A stretch of DNA of 64,000 nt. It comes from Nitrospirota bacterium. Its GTDB lineage: Bacteria; Nitrospirota; Nitrospiria; Nitrospirales; Nitrospiraceae. Location of the stretch: the NCBI GenBank assembly GCA_040757595.1, contig JBFLWP010000003.1:62001-126000 (forward strand), given 5' to 3'. The notes beneath the pieces are model-generated. The model was not told where the DNA came from. It worked only from the letters and a program-made list of their open reading frames with translations, and ran no database searches. This document shows positions 17,355-25,347 of the stretch, piece by piece; the stretch's first letter is position 1; each line of letters begins with the position of its first letter. A program made the translations under genes and the position numbers.

Positions 17355-17424
17355 CCACGGGGCACGGGGTCCGGCCTGGTTGAAACCCTCGTGCCCGCTC
17401 CCCCGCATGCTTCAGCCGACCCGA

Positions 17425-17453
17425 TTGCCCCGCAGCCGGTTTTCCTGTAGGGT
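17425..17453 (+). promoter_or_regulatory. Promoter of the secreted protein gene at 17503
   Basis: TTGCCC (17425-17430) and TAGGGT (17448-17453) with a 17-base spacer; 49 bases from the ATG. Confidence 0.45.
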
Positions 17454-17502
17454 GGCGGGGCCGCGGCGCGACCCCGTCGGTTCAGCCGCTCCGTGGCCGG
17501 CT

Positions 17503-18273
17503 ATGCGTCCTCTTACGCCACCACCGGTGGGATTCCGGCGACGTTTCCTTCCGTTTTGCGCGGGCGTTGCGCTCCTGTGCCTGCCGGCCGCGGCGGCGGA
17601 GGGAGGGGAACAGTTGTCGCTGGGGGAGCGGGTCTTCGGCGCGGACAGCATCGTCGAGGCACGGCTCCCGCTGCACGCGCCGATCCCGAAGCGTTGGCCC
17701 AACCAGACCTACGATCCGAAGGGGTGGGCGTTCCCCAAGGAGCTGATCGATCAGGCGCTCAAGGGGGCGCGCATCGAGCGGGTGCTCAAGGCGCCGTCAT
17801 CCGGCAAGCCCGTGCTGCCCGCGCAACCCTACATCTTCTCGATCGGCTCCCCCTGCTGGTGGATGAGCCACGAGCGGGGGGAAGTGCGGAGCCTGTTCTT
17901 CCTGCGACGGGACGGAAGGGGACGTTGGCGCGAGCTCGCGGGGGTGGAGCAGGAGCAGGGCCTGTACAGCGACCTCAACCCGGCGTACGAGGATCTCGTG
18001 GCGGCGATCAAGATCGTAGCCGGCTGGCCGGCCCAGGCTCCGGAGGAGGCCAGGGAATCCCAACGGAGGCTGCTCAACGCCAGCCACAACCCCTACCTGC
18101 TGCACCTGGCCTCCCTGTACCTGACCAAACATGCGCCGGCCGTGCTCGAAGAGGTCTGGGGCAAGCCCGGCTCCCCGGAGCGCAGACAGTATGAGAAGCT
18201 GGCGACCGAGCCGGCGCCGAAGAATTCCTGTGTTCCGGCTTTACCTGGTGATTTGCGGGAAAAGATCCCGTGA
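17503..18273 (+). CDS. Secreted protein of unknown function
   Basis: A 256-residue protein with a signal peptide (FRRRFLPFCAGVALLCLP, cleavage near AAAAEGG). The mature part contains two Trp-rich segments (KRWPNQTYDPKGWAFP and SPCWWMSHERGE) and a helical C-terminal region. No recognisable enzyme motif. It ends just before a long palindromic repeat that it shares with the convergent CBS gene. Confidence 0.6.
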   Translation: MRPLTPPPVGFRRRFLPFCAGVALLCLPAAAAEGGEQLSLGERVFGADSIVEARLPLHAPIPKRWPNQTYDPKGWAFPKELIDQALKGARIERVLKAPSSGKPVLPAQPYIFSIGSPCWWMSHERGEVRSLFFLRRDGRGRWRELAGVEQEQGLYSDLNPAYEDLVAAIKIVAGWPAQAPEEARESQRRLLNASHNPYLLHLASLYLTKHAPAVLEEVWGKPGSPERRQYEKLATEPAPKNSCVPALPGDLREKIP

Positions 18274-18278
18274 GACTA

Positions 18279-18460
18279 CAGGGCGCTCAAAAAGGCCATC
18301 CAGCGAGGCCGCAGGGAGCGAGGACCCCGAGACTATAACCCGTTGCATTTTACAGAGCAACGAGTACCCGCAGATTGGATGAGGGGTTTGACGGGGACCC
18401 ATTGCATGGCTTTGTGCAATGGGTGGCGAGAACAAAGCTGGAGCCTTTTTCAGCGCCCTG
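18279..18460. repeat. Palindromic dispersed element, copy A
   Basis: A 182-bp element filling the gap between two convergent genes. The outer arms CAGGGCGCT and AGCGCCCTG pair perfectly, followed after one mismatch by AAAAAGGCC opposite GGCTTTTT-like sequence. Inside is a second hairpin, ACCCATTGCA/TGCAATGGGT (18397-18406 with 18415-18424). Copies B-D are at 30365, 36099 and 55401; this one is in the reverse orientation. Confidence 0.85.
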
Positions 18461-19075
18461 TCAGGTCCAGAGTTCGAGCGGCGCGTGCGTCATCACGCGG
18501 CGCAGGATGTCGCTGATCGTCACGATCCCGACCGGATGGTGCTGGGCGTCGATGATCGGGAGCGCGCTGATCCGCTCGTGCAACATCACGCGGGCCAGCT
18601 CGCGAATGTCCGTCGCGGTCGTGGCGGTGAGCACCTCCGTGGACATGATGGCGGAGATCGGATGGGTGAGCGAAGGCGCGTGTCCCGTGGCTTCGAGGAG
18701 GCTCGAGAAGCCCAGCAGGTCGCGGTCCGAGGCGATGCCGACGAGGGCGCCGGTCGCGGAGGTCACGGGAAGATGACGGAAGCCCTTGCTCTTCATCAGC
18801 GCCCAGGCTTCGGTCAGCGTGGCCTCCGGTCTCACGGTCAGCACCGGGACGCTCATGATGTCCTGGGCGAGTATCGCCGGCTTGCGGGTCTGGGGAGCCT
18901 GGCTCTTCTCGTAGGCCATCCGCGCAGCCAGGACGGTGATGTCCAGCCCGGCCTGACCCTGGTGCTGGGGCGGGTCCTGCCCGTAGCGCTGCACGTCGGC
19001 GACCTTCGGCTTGCCGGTGACGGACCTGGGCCGATAGGTCTCGACGGCTCCGTTGACGGCGAGCACGACCGGCAT
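18461..19075 (-). CDS. CBS-domain pair protein
   Basis: A 204-residue protein. Two CBS motifs occupy residues ~70-195: DIMSVPVLTVRPEATLTEAW and PISAIMSTEVLTATTATDI, each followed by the strand-helix pattern that ends in LPVTS and LPIID. CBS pairs bind adenine nucleotides and act as energy or ligand sensors. The first 65 residues carry the segment TYRPRSVTGKPKV and show no second domain, so this is a stand-alone sensor. A strong ribosome site (GGAGGAG) precedes ATG 19075. Confidence 0.85.
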   Translation of the reverse strand: MPVVLAVNGAVETYRPRSVTGKPKVADVQRYGQDPPQHQGQAGLDITVLAARMAYEKSQAPQTRKPAILAQDIMSVPVLTVRPEATLTEAWALMKSKGFRHLPVTSATGALVGIASDRDLLGFSSLLEATGHAPSLTHPISAIMSTEVLTATTATDIRELARVMLHERISALPIIDAQHHPVGIVTISDILRRVMTHAPLELWT

Positions 19076-19167
19076 GGAGACTCCTCCTCTCGTCTTCCTA
19101 TCGGCTGGTTCCCGCGAAACCTTGAGGGAAAGCCGGGCAGCCGCTGCCCGAGCCGGGAGGGCGCCGG

Positions 19168-19644
19168 ATGATGGGGGAACAGTGGAACGAACCGCCGGTG
19201 GTGGCCTGGTGTCAGCTCCTGCTGGACAGCTTCCGCCGGTGGACGGGCCGCGAGTTGATCGAGCGAACCGGTCCGGCCGAGACCCAGGCGGCGGCGCTCT
19301 TCCATGCCCCGTTCGTCCTGGTCTCCCACGGGACCGGGACGGACCCGGTCCTGAATTATGGGAACCGGGCGGCGCTGGACCTCTGGGAGATGGACTGGGA
19401 GCGGTTCACCCGCACGCCGTCGCGGTTCACGGCCGAGCCGGTCAACCAGGCCGAACGGGCGCGGATGCTCGCCAAGGCCGCTGCGCGGGGCGTCATTCAC
19501 GATTATCGGGGGGTGCGGATTTCCGGCAGCGGGCGCCGCTTTCTCGTGGAAGACGCGGTCGTTTGGAACGTGACGGACGCCGAGGGAACGAAGCGGGGCC
19601 AGGCGGCCACGTTCTCGAAGTGGAAACTTCTAGATGAACCGTGA
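19168..19644 (+). CDS. MEKHLA-domain protein
   Basis: A 158-residue protein whose whole length matches the MEKHLA domain, a PAS-like fold found in plant homeobox proteins and in bacteria. Recognisable blocks are FVLVSHGTGTDPVLNYGNRAALDLWEM, in two parts, PSRFTAEPVNQAERARML and VEDAVVWNV. Such bacterial proteins probably act as small-molecule or redox sensors. ATG 19168 or 19171. Confidence 0.75.
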   Translation: MMGEQWNEPPVVAWCQLLLDSFRRWTGRELIERTGPAETQAAALFHAPFVLVSHGTGTDPVLNYGNRAALDLWEMDWERFTRTPSRFTAEPVNQAERARMLAKAAARGVIHDYRGVRISGSGRRFLVEDAVVWNVTDAEGTKRGQAATFSKWKLLDEP

Positions 19645-19686
19645 CGGGTGATGGGCGGTGGACGGCGGATCGGGCTGCCGGCCCGC

Positions 19687-20406
19687 TCAATGGAGCCGCT
19701 TGAGGACCGTGTCGGTGCCCTGCTCCCGCCAGACCATCCGGTTGCGACTCAGCTCCACGATCTCGTAGACGCGCGCGAGCTGGGTCCCGGACAGCATGTC
19801 CAGCCCCGGCACCGCCGCGCCTCCCGGGACCATGCCGACGCCGACCATGCCGTTGATCAGGATCTTGATGTGCCGCTGGTCCGGGAACGTGTAGCCGGCG
19901 GAGAGCCGCCGGATCAGCACGGTTCCGTCCTTGAAAAACTCCCAGGTCTGGCTGTTCCCGTCCTCCCACTGTCCGAGGACGAGGGTTTCGGGGTTGCCGT
20001 CCACCGGCCCGGACGAGGCGCCGGGTTCGGCGCCGACCGGCACGAAGTAGGCGTTTGATCCCTGCACGGAGCGGATGGCGGTTCCCGCGATCGTCATCGG
20101 GCCCCTGGCCGTGTCGAGCTGGATTTCCCCGCCGCGGACGGTCACGGTGCCGGCGAAGAGGGACCCGCGGTCCAGGGTCATGCCGGCGGGAGACAGGGCG
20201 CGCAGGCGGACGGCCTCGATCTGGCGCGTCCCGAACGCCGTCTCGATGGTCAGGGTCCCGCCCGTGATACGGCCCTCGACCAATCGCCCGTCAGCCGTGG
20301 CGATCCGCACGGGCGGATTCTCGGACTGGGGGCTCCGCATCGCCACGGTGGCGACCAGGATCACCAGCAAGCCGAGGAGGAGCCACGAAAAGCTGAGCCG
20401 ACGCAT
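19687..20406 (-). CDS. Membrane-anchored or exported protein of unknown function
   Basis: A 239-residue protein with an N-terminal hydrophobic segment (FSWLLLGLLVILVATVAM) that may be a signal anchor. The middle has a beta-rich stretch resembling a repeated strand region (TADGRLVEGRITGGTLTIET). The C-terminal part (WEDGNSQTWEFFKDGTVLI) looks like a small beta domain. No family name. The 269 bases upstream of it, up to the next gene at 20676, hold no gene or structure I can support. Confidence 0.55.
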   Translation of the reverse strand: MRRLSFSWLLLGLLVILVATVAMRSPQSENPPVRIATADGRLVEGRITGGTLTIETAFGTRQIEAVRLRALSPAGMTLDRGSLFAGTVTVRGGEIQLDTARGPMTIAGTAIRSVQGSNAYFVPVGAEPGASSGPVDGNPETLVLGQWEDGNSQTWEFFKDGTVLIRRLSAGYTFPDQRHIKILINGMVGVGMVPGGAAVPGLDMLSGTQLARVYEIVELSRNRMVWREQGTDTVLKRLH

Positions 20407-20675
20407 CGCCAGATCTCCCGACAGAAGAAACGTCAGTCTTTATGTCGGTTGCCTGTCCCATAACCTTGAGCGGATTTTGGCGATCCCGTCGCGCCCTGCC
20501 GCTGCGGGGTTGGACTGCGGAGCGAGGCCGCGCCATCAGGGCGTCCAGCCGAAGCGGGAAGCATTCGGAAACTCAAAGAGTTGCCGTTCGGCGCCACGTA
20601 CGCCTGCTTGCCGGAGGCCTTCTACGCGCTGGTCCCGCCGGCGCCCCGGCAGAGCGGCGTTCCCCGCTCAACTCG

Positions 20676-21167
20676 TCAACCGGGCCTCGACAGGCAATCT
20701 GGGCAGAGCCCGCGGCTGAACTGCGTTCCCGAGTGCTCTTCCAGGTAGAGCTCCAGTTGCTTCCAGTACCCCCGGTCGTCCCGGACCTTCTTGCAGGAGG
20801 AGCAGAGCGGCAGCAGGCTCTCCAGCGCAAGGAGCCGGCCGCGCACCCGCTCGTGGAGCATGGAGAAGACCGCGGCGACGCCGATCGCCAGGACGGCCAT
20901 GGCGCGGTTGGCGACCGCCATCCAGTAGGGCCCTCCTCCCGGCTCCGACACGTACAGGCCGACGACCGTGAGGATGGTCGCGGCGACGGCCACGGGGAGG
21001 AAATAGCGCCGCCCCGGAGTCAACAACGTCAACAAGAGCGGCACCGTATAGAGAACGGGGACCAGAACGCCGACCGGAACGAACATATCAAGGATAAAAA
21101 TTCCGACGATCAAGAGAGCGATGACGGCCGCCAGCGGCAGGCCCGCCGTGGGCACAGGGTCCTTCAT
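20676..21167 (-). CDS. Membrane protein with a C-terminal Cys-rich zinc-like motif
   Basis: A 163-residue protein with four predicted membrane segments (residues ~10-105), then the conserved block LCSSCKKVRDDRGYW and, near the end, GLCPDCL. The CxxCKK-x-RDD-x-GYW ... CPxC block is a small metal-binding segment usually found in histidine kinases and diguanylate cyclases. Here there is no kinase or cyclase domain after it, so this is an orphan sensor-like protein or a domain donor. A GCCTATATAGGC palindrome lies at 21204-21215, upstream of the start. The ribosome site is GGAGGAGG. Confidence 0.6.
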   Translation of the reverse strand: MKDPVPTAGLPLAAVIALLIVGIFILDMFVPVGVLVPVLYTVPLLLTLLTPGRRYFLPVAVAATILTVVGLYVSEPGGGPYWMAVANRAMAVLAIGVAAVFSMLHERVRGRLLALESLLPLCSSCKKVRDDRGYWKQLELYLEEHSGTQFSRGLCPDCLSRPG

Positions 21168-21267
21168 GGCACCTCCTCCCTGAGTAGTGGGGGTGGGTAT
21201 GAAGCCTATATAGGCAAGGCTTGTAGGCCGATTTTATCCCCTGGTCAAGGGGTTCTTGGCCGGTCGG

Positions 21268-21295
21268 TTGACTCCTGGAGCGAAATCGGTAAGCT
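21268..21295 (+). promoter_or_regulatory. Possible promoter upstream of the DUF2569/methyltransferase operon
   Basis: TTGACT (21268-21273) and TAAGCT (21290-21295), 16 bases apart. The operon's first start is 21450, so the leader would be about 150 bases; a 48-codon ORF (21332-21478) overlaps that leader but lacks independent support. Confidence 0.4.
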
Positions 21296-21449
21296 TGCCG
21301 GCGGCATGGGACGGGTCGAGCCGGTGGAACTATGAAGCGGAGCAGGGGGATGCGGGGATGGTGGCCGGCTCTGTCGGTCTGGCTGGCGGCACTCGTGCGC
21401 GCCCGGTGTCCGCACGGGGTCTGGGTGGAGGAGGAGGCGGAAGCGGGTC

Positions 21450-21941
21450 ATGAAGCGGCGGCACGTTCCTCCTCCTGACACCAAACGGGCCCTCGGGGGG
21501 TGGCTGCTGCTCCTCGCGCTGGCTTTCGTCGCTCTGCCGATCCGGCTCCTGCTGTTCATCTGGGAGGACCTGCTGCCGGCCTTTTCCCGGGAAGCCTGGC
21601 CGCTCCTCACGACGCCGGGCAGCCCGGCCTACCATCCCCTCAACAAGCCGATCCTGCTGTTTGAGCTGATCGGGAACAGCCTGACCCTGCTGGGCGCGCT
21701 GGTCGTCGCCAGCCTGTTTTTTCTGCGACACCGGCGGTTCCCCCTCCTCGGCGTGGTCTTCCTGGCTCTGGCCGTGGCTTTCTATGTCGCGGACTACTTC
21801 ATCACGCGACAGCTTCCGCTGGTTGCGGAACAGAGCGGGAGCGAGTCGAAGCTGGACCTGATCGGCGCCCTGCTCGTCGGCGTCGCGGTCTCGACCTATC
21901 TGCTGGTCTCGAAGCGGGTCAAGGAGACCTTCGTCCGGTGA
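21450..21941 (+). CDS. DUF2569-family membrane protein
   Basis: A 163-residue protein with about four membrane helices. The N-terminal GGWLLLLALAFVALPIRLLL and the following Pro/Trp-rich loop fit the DUF2569 family of unknown function. It is the first gene of a tight three-gene set: its stop overlaps the GTG of the next gene (GTGA). Confidence 0.7.
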   Translation: MKRRHVPPPDTKRALGGWLLLLALAFVALPIRLLLFIWEDLLPAFSREAWPLLTTPGSPAYHPLNKPILLFELIGNSLTLLGALVVASLFFLRHRRFPLLGVVFLALAVAFYVADYFITRQLPLVAEQSGSESKLDLIGALLVGVAVSTYLLVSKRVKETFVR

Positions 21942-22642
21942 GGCGCCCCGTTCGTCAGAGAGGCGTCGTCGCCCGTTCCGCCGGTCAGTTCTTCACCCAG
22001 TACGACCGGGTCGGCCGCACCTATACGAAGGCGAAGCGATCCGGCCCGCCGCTGGACTACCGGCTGGCCTTCCGGGCGCGACTGCCGCGCTCGCTCAAGG
22101 GGAAACGCGCGCTGGACGCCGGCTGCGGCTACGGTCCGGACCTGGCGGATCTCGCGCGCCGAGGCGCCGAAGTCTACGGTATTGATCCGTCCCCGACGAT
22201 GATCGAGCTGGCTCGTCGGCTCTCCCCGGCCTTCGCGAACCTGTCCGTCCAACGTGTCCGCCGCACCAATTTCCCCGACCGCTTCTTCGACCTCGTCATC
22301 AGCATCTACGCCTTCCACAACGAGCCGAACCTGAAGCCCGCCTTCCGGGAGGTCCACCGTATTCTCAAGCCGGGCGGGCTGTTTCTCTACGTCGTCCAGC
22401 ATCCGCTGTTCGTCTTCCAGGCCAAGCCGACCAAGGTTTACCACGAGCAGGAAGTCTTCAGGTTCGACATCCCCAAGGCCTTCCCGCCGGTGAAGATCAG
22501 CCAGCCGTCTCACACCCTCTCGGAGTATTTCAACGATTTCGTGTTGAGCCGGTTCGACGTCCTGGACTTCGCGGAGAGCCGGGACCCGCTGCCCCCCTGG
22601 TTCCTCGTCAAGCTCCGCAAACGAGCCTCGGGTCGCCGATGA
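21938..22642 (+). CDS. Class I SAM-dependent methyltransferase
   Basis: A 234-residue protein: motif I ALDAGCGYGPD near residue 60, motif II YGIDPSPTM near 79, motif IV DLVISIYAFHN near 111 and the post-motif KPGGLFLYVVQH. N-terminal helices suit a small-molecule substrate. GTG 21938 overlaps the previous stop, and its own stop overlaps the next ATG, so all three genes are translationally coupled. Confidence 0.82.
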   Translation: MRRPVRQRGVVARSAGQFFTQYDRVGRTYTKAKRSGPPLDYRLAFRARLPRSLKGKRALDAGCGYGPDLADLARRGAEVYGIDPSPTMIELARRLSPAFANLSVQRVRRTNFPDRFFDLVISIYAFHNEPNLKPAFREVHRILKPGGLFLYVVQHPLFVFQAKPTKVYHEQEVFRFDIPKAFPPVKISQPSHTLSEYFNDFVLSRFDVLDFAESRDPLPPWFLVKLRKRASGRR

Positions 22643-22854
22643 CTTCCACCCGCACCAGGGCTTTCGTCGCCCGGACGGTGGGCATCGTCTGCATCGCGCT
22701 GGGGTTCGTGGCCGGGATGCAGGGACTGGACCGGCCGGACTCGCTCTGGATGGGCACCGCGCTGGGCCTGCTGGCGACGGGGATGCTCGCGCAGGGCTAC
22801 GCGCTCTACTGCACGTTCAAGAGGATGAAGGGGAAGGACGGCCGGGGGCGGTAG
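22639..22854 (+). CDS. Small two-helix membrane protein
   Basis: A 71-residue protein with two hydrophobic segments (FVARTVGIVCIALGFVAGM and TALGLLATGMLAQGYALY). It starts inside the methyltransferase stop (ATGA) and overlaps the convergent RuBisCO-like gene by 38 bases at the 3' end. No family name. Confidence 0.5.
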   Translation: MTSTRTRAFVARTVGIVCIALGFVAGMQGLDRPDSLWMGTALGLLATGMLAQGYALYCTFKRMKGKDGRGR

Positions 22855-23995
22855 CGGAGCGGGCCACCAGGTCCGCGCATTCCCGGCAGCTCCGGACCAG
22901 ATCGGGGCCGCGCAGGCGGAGGGCTCCGCCGAGCAGCAGCAGCACGTCGTTGCCGTAGAAGCGGCAGAGCTCCGGCACCCGCTCGACCGTCACCCCGCCC
23001 CCCACGATCGGCAGGCTCGGCTTGAGCGTGCCGAACCCGTCCCTGAGCCCGCTCGCGATCTCCCGGCACTCTTCCGGCGTGAAGGAGAACCGGCTGCCGT
23101 AGGTCGGGAAGATGCAGGCGTCAGCCCCGGCCAGACGCGGCAACCGTCCGAACAGGACGGACGGGGCCAGGCCGCCGGCCTCGTGGGCGACGGAAGGGCC
23201 GAGCCAGGCCGGATGCATCACCACGGGCAGGCCCAGGTGCTCGTCGGCGGCCAGCGTCCGCAGCGCGTCCCAGCCGGCAAGGCCGGGCGCGAGCATGAGC
23301 CCGCCGGCTCCGGCCCGCTTGGCGGTGCGGGCCCGCTCGCCGACGAGCGGCGCCGGCGCGGTGACGTTGGGGACGTACAGGCACCGCCGGCCGGTCTCCC
23401 GACCGGCCCTGGCGACGGCCTCCGCGCAGCGGGCGACCCGTTCCGCGAACGGGGCGAAGGGCTGGTCGGTCAGCACGCTGTCGTCCTTGATGAAGTCCAT
23501 CCCGCCCAGCGCGAACTGGTAGGCGAGATCGGCCAGCTCCTCCGCGGAGAGGCCGATCGGCTTGACGACCGTGCCGAGCAGCGGCCGGTCCGGCACGCCG
23601 AGGAGATCGCGCAGGCCGGCTGTCCCGAAGCGGGGACCGCGCAGCCAGGCGAAGCCGCCGGGCGGAAGGTCCAGGCCGCCCACGCGGACGCCTCGTTTGA
23701 GGCTGATGGTCCCGTACGCGACATTGAGGAACTGGGGCAGCTCTCCCGCGACGAGCTCGATCGCGTAGCTGATCGCGGCTTCGAACCGTCCCGAGGGCAA
23801 CGGTTTGAAGGAGTCCAGACGGCCGACGAGCCGGTCCCGGATCGGCCCCTCCGGGATCGCCGCCTCCGGCAGTTCGACGGTCTGCTCGATGCCGATCGCC
23901 GTCGCCAGAGCCCTGGCCTCCCGCTCCGGACCGTCCAGATGGTACCGGACCGTGAACCGCTCGCCGGAAATGCCAAGGGGGTCGGAAGTCGGCAT
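22817..23995 (-). CDS. RuBisCO-like protein (form IV-type)
   Basis: A 392-residue member of the RuBisCO large-subunit fold. The block GTVVKPIGLSAEEL aligns with the catalytic GT-x-x-KPKLGLS, keeping the first Lys but replacing the second (spinach Lys177) with Ile. GGMDFIKDDSV aligns with the metal-ligand motif GGxDFxKDDE, keeping Lys and Asp but replacing Glu204 with Ser. The loop-6 Lys is absent (PTYGSRF). The phosphate-binding glycines are partly kept (IVGGGV, LLLGGAL). It is therefore not a carbon-fixing RuBisCO; form IV homologs act as enolases or isomerases. No methionine-salvage genes lie nearby. ATG 23995 is six bases past a clear -10 box, so the message is leaderless. Confidence 0.85.
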   Translation of the reverse strand: MPTSDPLGISGERFTVRYHLDGPEREARALATAIGIEQTVELPEAAIPEGPIRDRLVGRLDSFKPLPSGRFEAAISYAIELVAGELPQFLNVAYGTISLKRGVRVGGLDLPPGGFAWLRGPRFGTAGLRDLLGVPDRPLLGTVVKPIGLSAEELADLAYQFALGGMDFIKDDSVLTDQPFAPFAERVARCAEAVARAGRETGRRCLYVPNVTAPAPLVGERARTAKRAGAGGLMLAPGLAGWDALRTLAADEHLGLPVVMHPAWLGPSVAHEAGGLAPSVLFGRLPRLAGADACIFPTYGSRFSFTPEECREIASGLRDGFGTLKPSLPIVGGGVTVERVPELCRFYGNDVLLLLGGALRLRGPDLVRSCRECADLVARSATAPGRPSPSSS

Positions 23996-24001
23996 GGGCG
24001 C

Positions 24002-24030
24002 AAGCTAGCACCGGGGCAAAGACCGGTCAA
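24002..24030 (-). promoter_or_regulatory. Leaderless promoter of the RuBisCO-like gene
   Basis: Minus strand TTGACC (24025-24030), 17 bases, TAGCTT (24002-24007), six bases, ATG 23995. Transcription should start at the A of the start codon. Confidence 0.7.
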
Positions 24031-24042
24031 CCGGCGATCCGG

Positions 24043-24048
24043 TATAAT
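24043..24048 (+). promoter_or_regulatory. -10 box of the SPL-like radical SAM gene
   Basis: TATAAT, 18 bases before ATG 24067; the ribosome site GCGGAGCG fits in between. It lies back to back with the RuBisCO-like promoter in a 71-base divergent region. Confidence 0.6.
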
Positions 24049-24066
24049 GCCGCTGGCGGAGCGACT

Positions 24067-24957
24067 ATGGTCACCTTGCAGATTCCGACGCGCACGATCC
24101 TCAATCCCACGGGCGGATACCTGGGCGAGGGATTCACCCACACGATCAACCTGTACCGGGGCTGCGCATTAGGCAACTCCCTCTGCGGCCTCTACTGTTA
24201 CGCCCAGTGGAATCCCCACCATACGTTGGGACGGGCCTGGGGCTCCTTCTTGGACGCCAAGGCCGGGGTGGTCGAGGCTTACCAGGCCCAGTATGACCGG
24301 CTCAAGCAGCCGCGCACCGGCCCTCCCAAGCCCTTGCGCATCTTCATGTCGAGCGTGACCGAGCCCTACCCGCCCCAGGAGCGGGCCGCCCGTCGCACGC
24401 GACGTCTGCTGGAGGCGATGCTCGACCGGCCGCCGGATCTGCTCGTGCTCCAATCTCACACGACCCTGGTCGTGGACGACCTGGCCCTGCTCCAGGAGCT
24501 GCACCGGAAATGCCAACTCCAGGTGAACATCACGGTCGAGACGGACAAGCCGGCGCTGCCGCCGCCCTTCGCCCGCCACGCCTATACGCCGGCCGAGCGG
24601 ATCGGGGCGCTGAGAACGTTGCGGGAGGCGGGCCTCTGCACGGTGGCGGCGGTGAGCCCGTTGCTGCCGCTGGACGATCCTCCTCGGTTCGCCCGTGAGC
24701 TTGAGCGGGCCGCGGAGCGGGTGGTCCTGGATCACTACTTGATCGGCGACGGGAGCCGGGATGGCCAGCGGACCAAGCAGACCAGGCTGCCGATGTTGCT
24801 GGAGGGGGCCGGGTTGATGGCTTGGACCGGCTTGGCACGCTTCGAAGAGGTCGTCGCGATCTTCCGGGAGGTCTTCGGCCGGGAGGAGCGGGTCGGGGTC
24901 AGCCGGGCCGGATTCAACCGGGTTCACGACCCCGCGGCCCAGGAGCTGCCCGGATGA
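24067..24957 (+). CDS. SPL-like radical SAM protein
   Basis: A 296-residue radical SAM enzyme of the spore-photolyase-like (Rv2578c/PA0069) group. TINLYRGCALGNSLCGLYCYAQ, in two parts, carries the cluster cysteines, here spaced C-x6-C-x3-C rather than the usual C-x3-C-x2-C. IFMSSVTEPYPPQE and QVNITVETDKP are further conserved blocks of the barrel. The group's reaction is not established; DNA repair or a tRNA-like substrate has been suggested only by analogy. Its stop overlaps the ATG of a lipoprotein gene. Confidence 0.75.
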   Translation: MVTLQIPTRTILNPTGGYLGEGFTHTINLYRGCALGNSLCGLYCYAQWNPHHTLGRAWGSFLDAKAGVVEAYQAQYDRLKQPRTGPPKPLRIFMSSVTEPYPPQERAARRTRRLLEAMLDRPPDLLVLQSHTTLVVDDLALLQELHRKCQLQVNITVETDKPALPPPFARHAYTPAERIGALRTLREAGLCTVAAVSPLLPLDDPPRFARELERAAERVVLDHYLIGDGSRDGQRTKQTRLPMLLEGAGLMAWTGLARFEEVVAIFREVFGREERVGVSRAGFNRVHDPAAQELPG

Positions 24958-25271
24958 GGCGTGAGGCAACGCGGCTGGGGCTCGGCCTCGCCGCCGGCTT
25001 GCTCCTGGCCTGCTCGACCTGGCAGGCCGACTACCTGGCGCAGCATGTGGAACGGGCGACGCAGGCTGAAGTGGAGCAGAAACTGGGACGTCCGGTCTTG
25101 ACGAGGCCGCTCGACGGCGGCGGGACCGAGTGGGTCTATCACGTGTTTCCCCGTTCGCTCTTCGACTATCCCTACCGGGGCCATCCCTACGGGGACGGGT
25201 CGTGCGAGGAGTACCTCCTCACCTTCGACCAGCAGGGGATTTTGACCACGTGGCTCAAGCAGGACTGTTAG
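24954..25271 (+). CDS. Small lipoprotein
   Basis: A 105-residue lipoprotein: signal helix GLGLAAGLLLAC, lipobox LLAC, and a mature part of about 86 residues that resembles SmpA-like lipoproteins (QAEVEQKLGRPVLTRPLDGG and VYHVFP). ATG 24954 overlaps the preceding stop (ATGA), so it is coupled to the radical SAM gene. Confidence 0.65.
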   Translation: MRREATRLGLGLAAGLLLACSTWQADYLAQHVERATQAEVEQKLGRPVLTRPLDGGGTEWVYHVFPRSLFDYPYRGHPYGDGSCEEYLLTFDQQGILTTWLKQDC

Positions 25272-25310
25272 AAGTAGACCGATGCCGCCGCCTCGCCGTG
25301 ACCGGGGCGC

Positions 25311-25339
25311 CTGACTTCGCCCAAGCCCCGTGGTACCAT
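25311..25339 (+). promoter_or_regulatory. Leaderless promoter of exonuclease III gene
   Basis: CTGACT (25311-25316), 17 bases, TACCAT (25334-25339) preceded by TGG, then eight bases to ATG 25348. Confidence 0.65.
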
Positions 25340-25347
25340 GACGGCCC

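Noticed and set aside
18279-18460. The repeat as a protein-coding region (short ORFs run through it).
   Set aside because: Its peptides arise from the repeat sequence and its hairpins; the covarying stems argue for structure, not coding.
21332-21478. 48-codon ORF before the DUF2569 gene.
   Set aside because: It overlaps the next start, lacks a ribosome site, and ends in a low-complexity Ala/Glu/Ser stretch, typical of chance frames in this DNA.
22817-23995. RuBisCO annotation implying carbon fixation by the Calvin cycle.
   Set aside because: Two key catalytic residues are replaced and the loop-6 Lys is missing, so carboxylase activity is unlikely.
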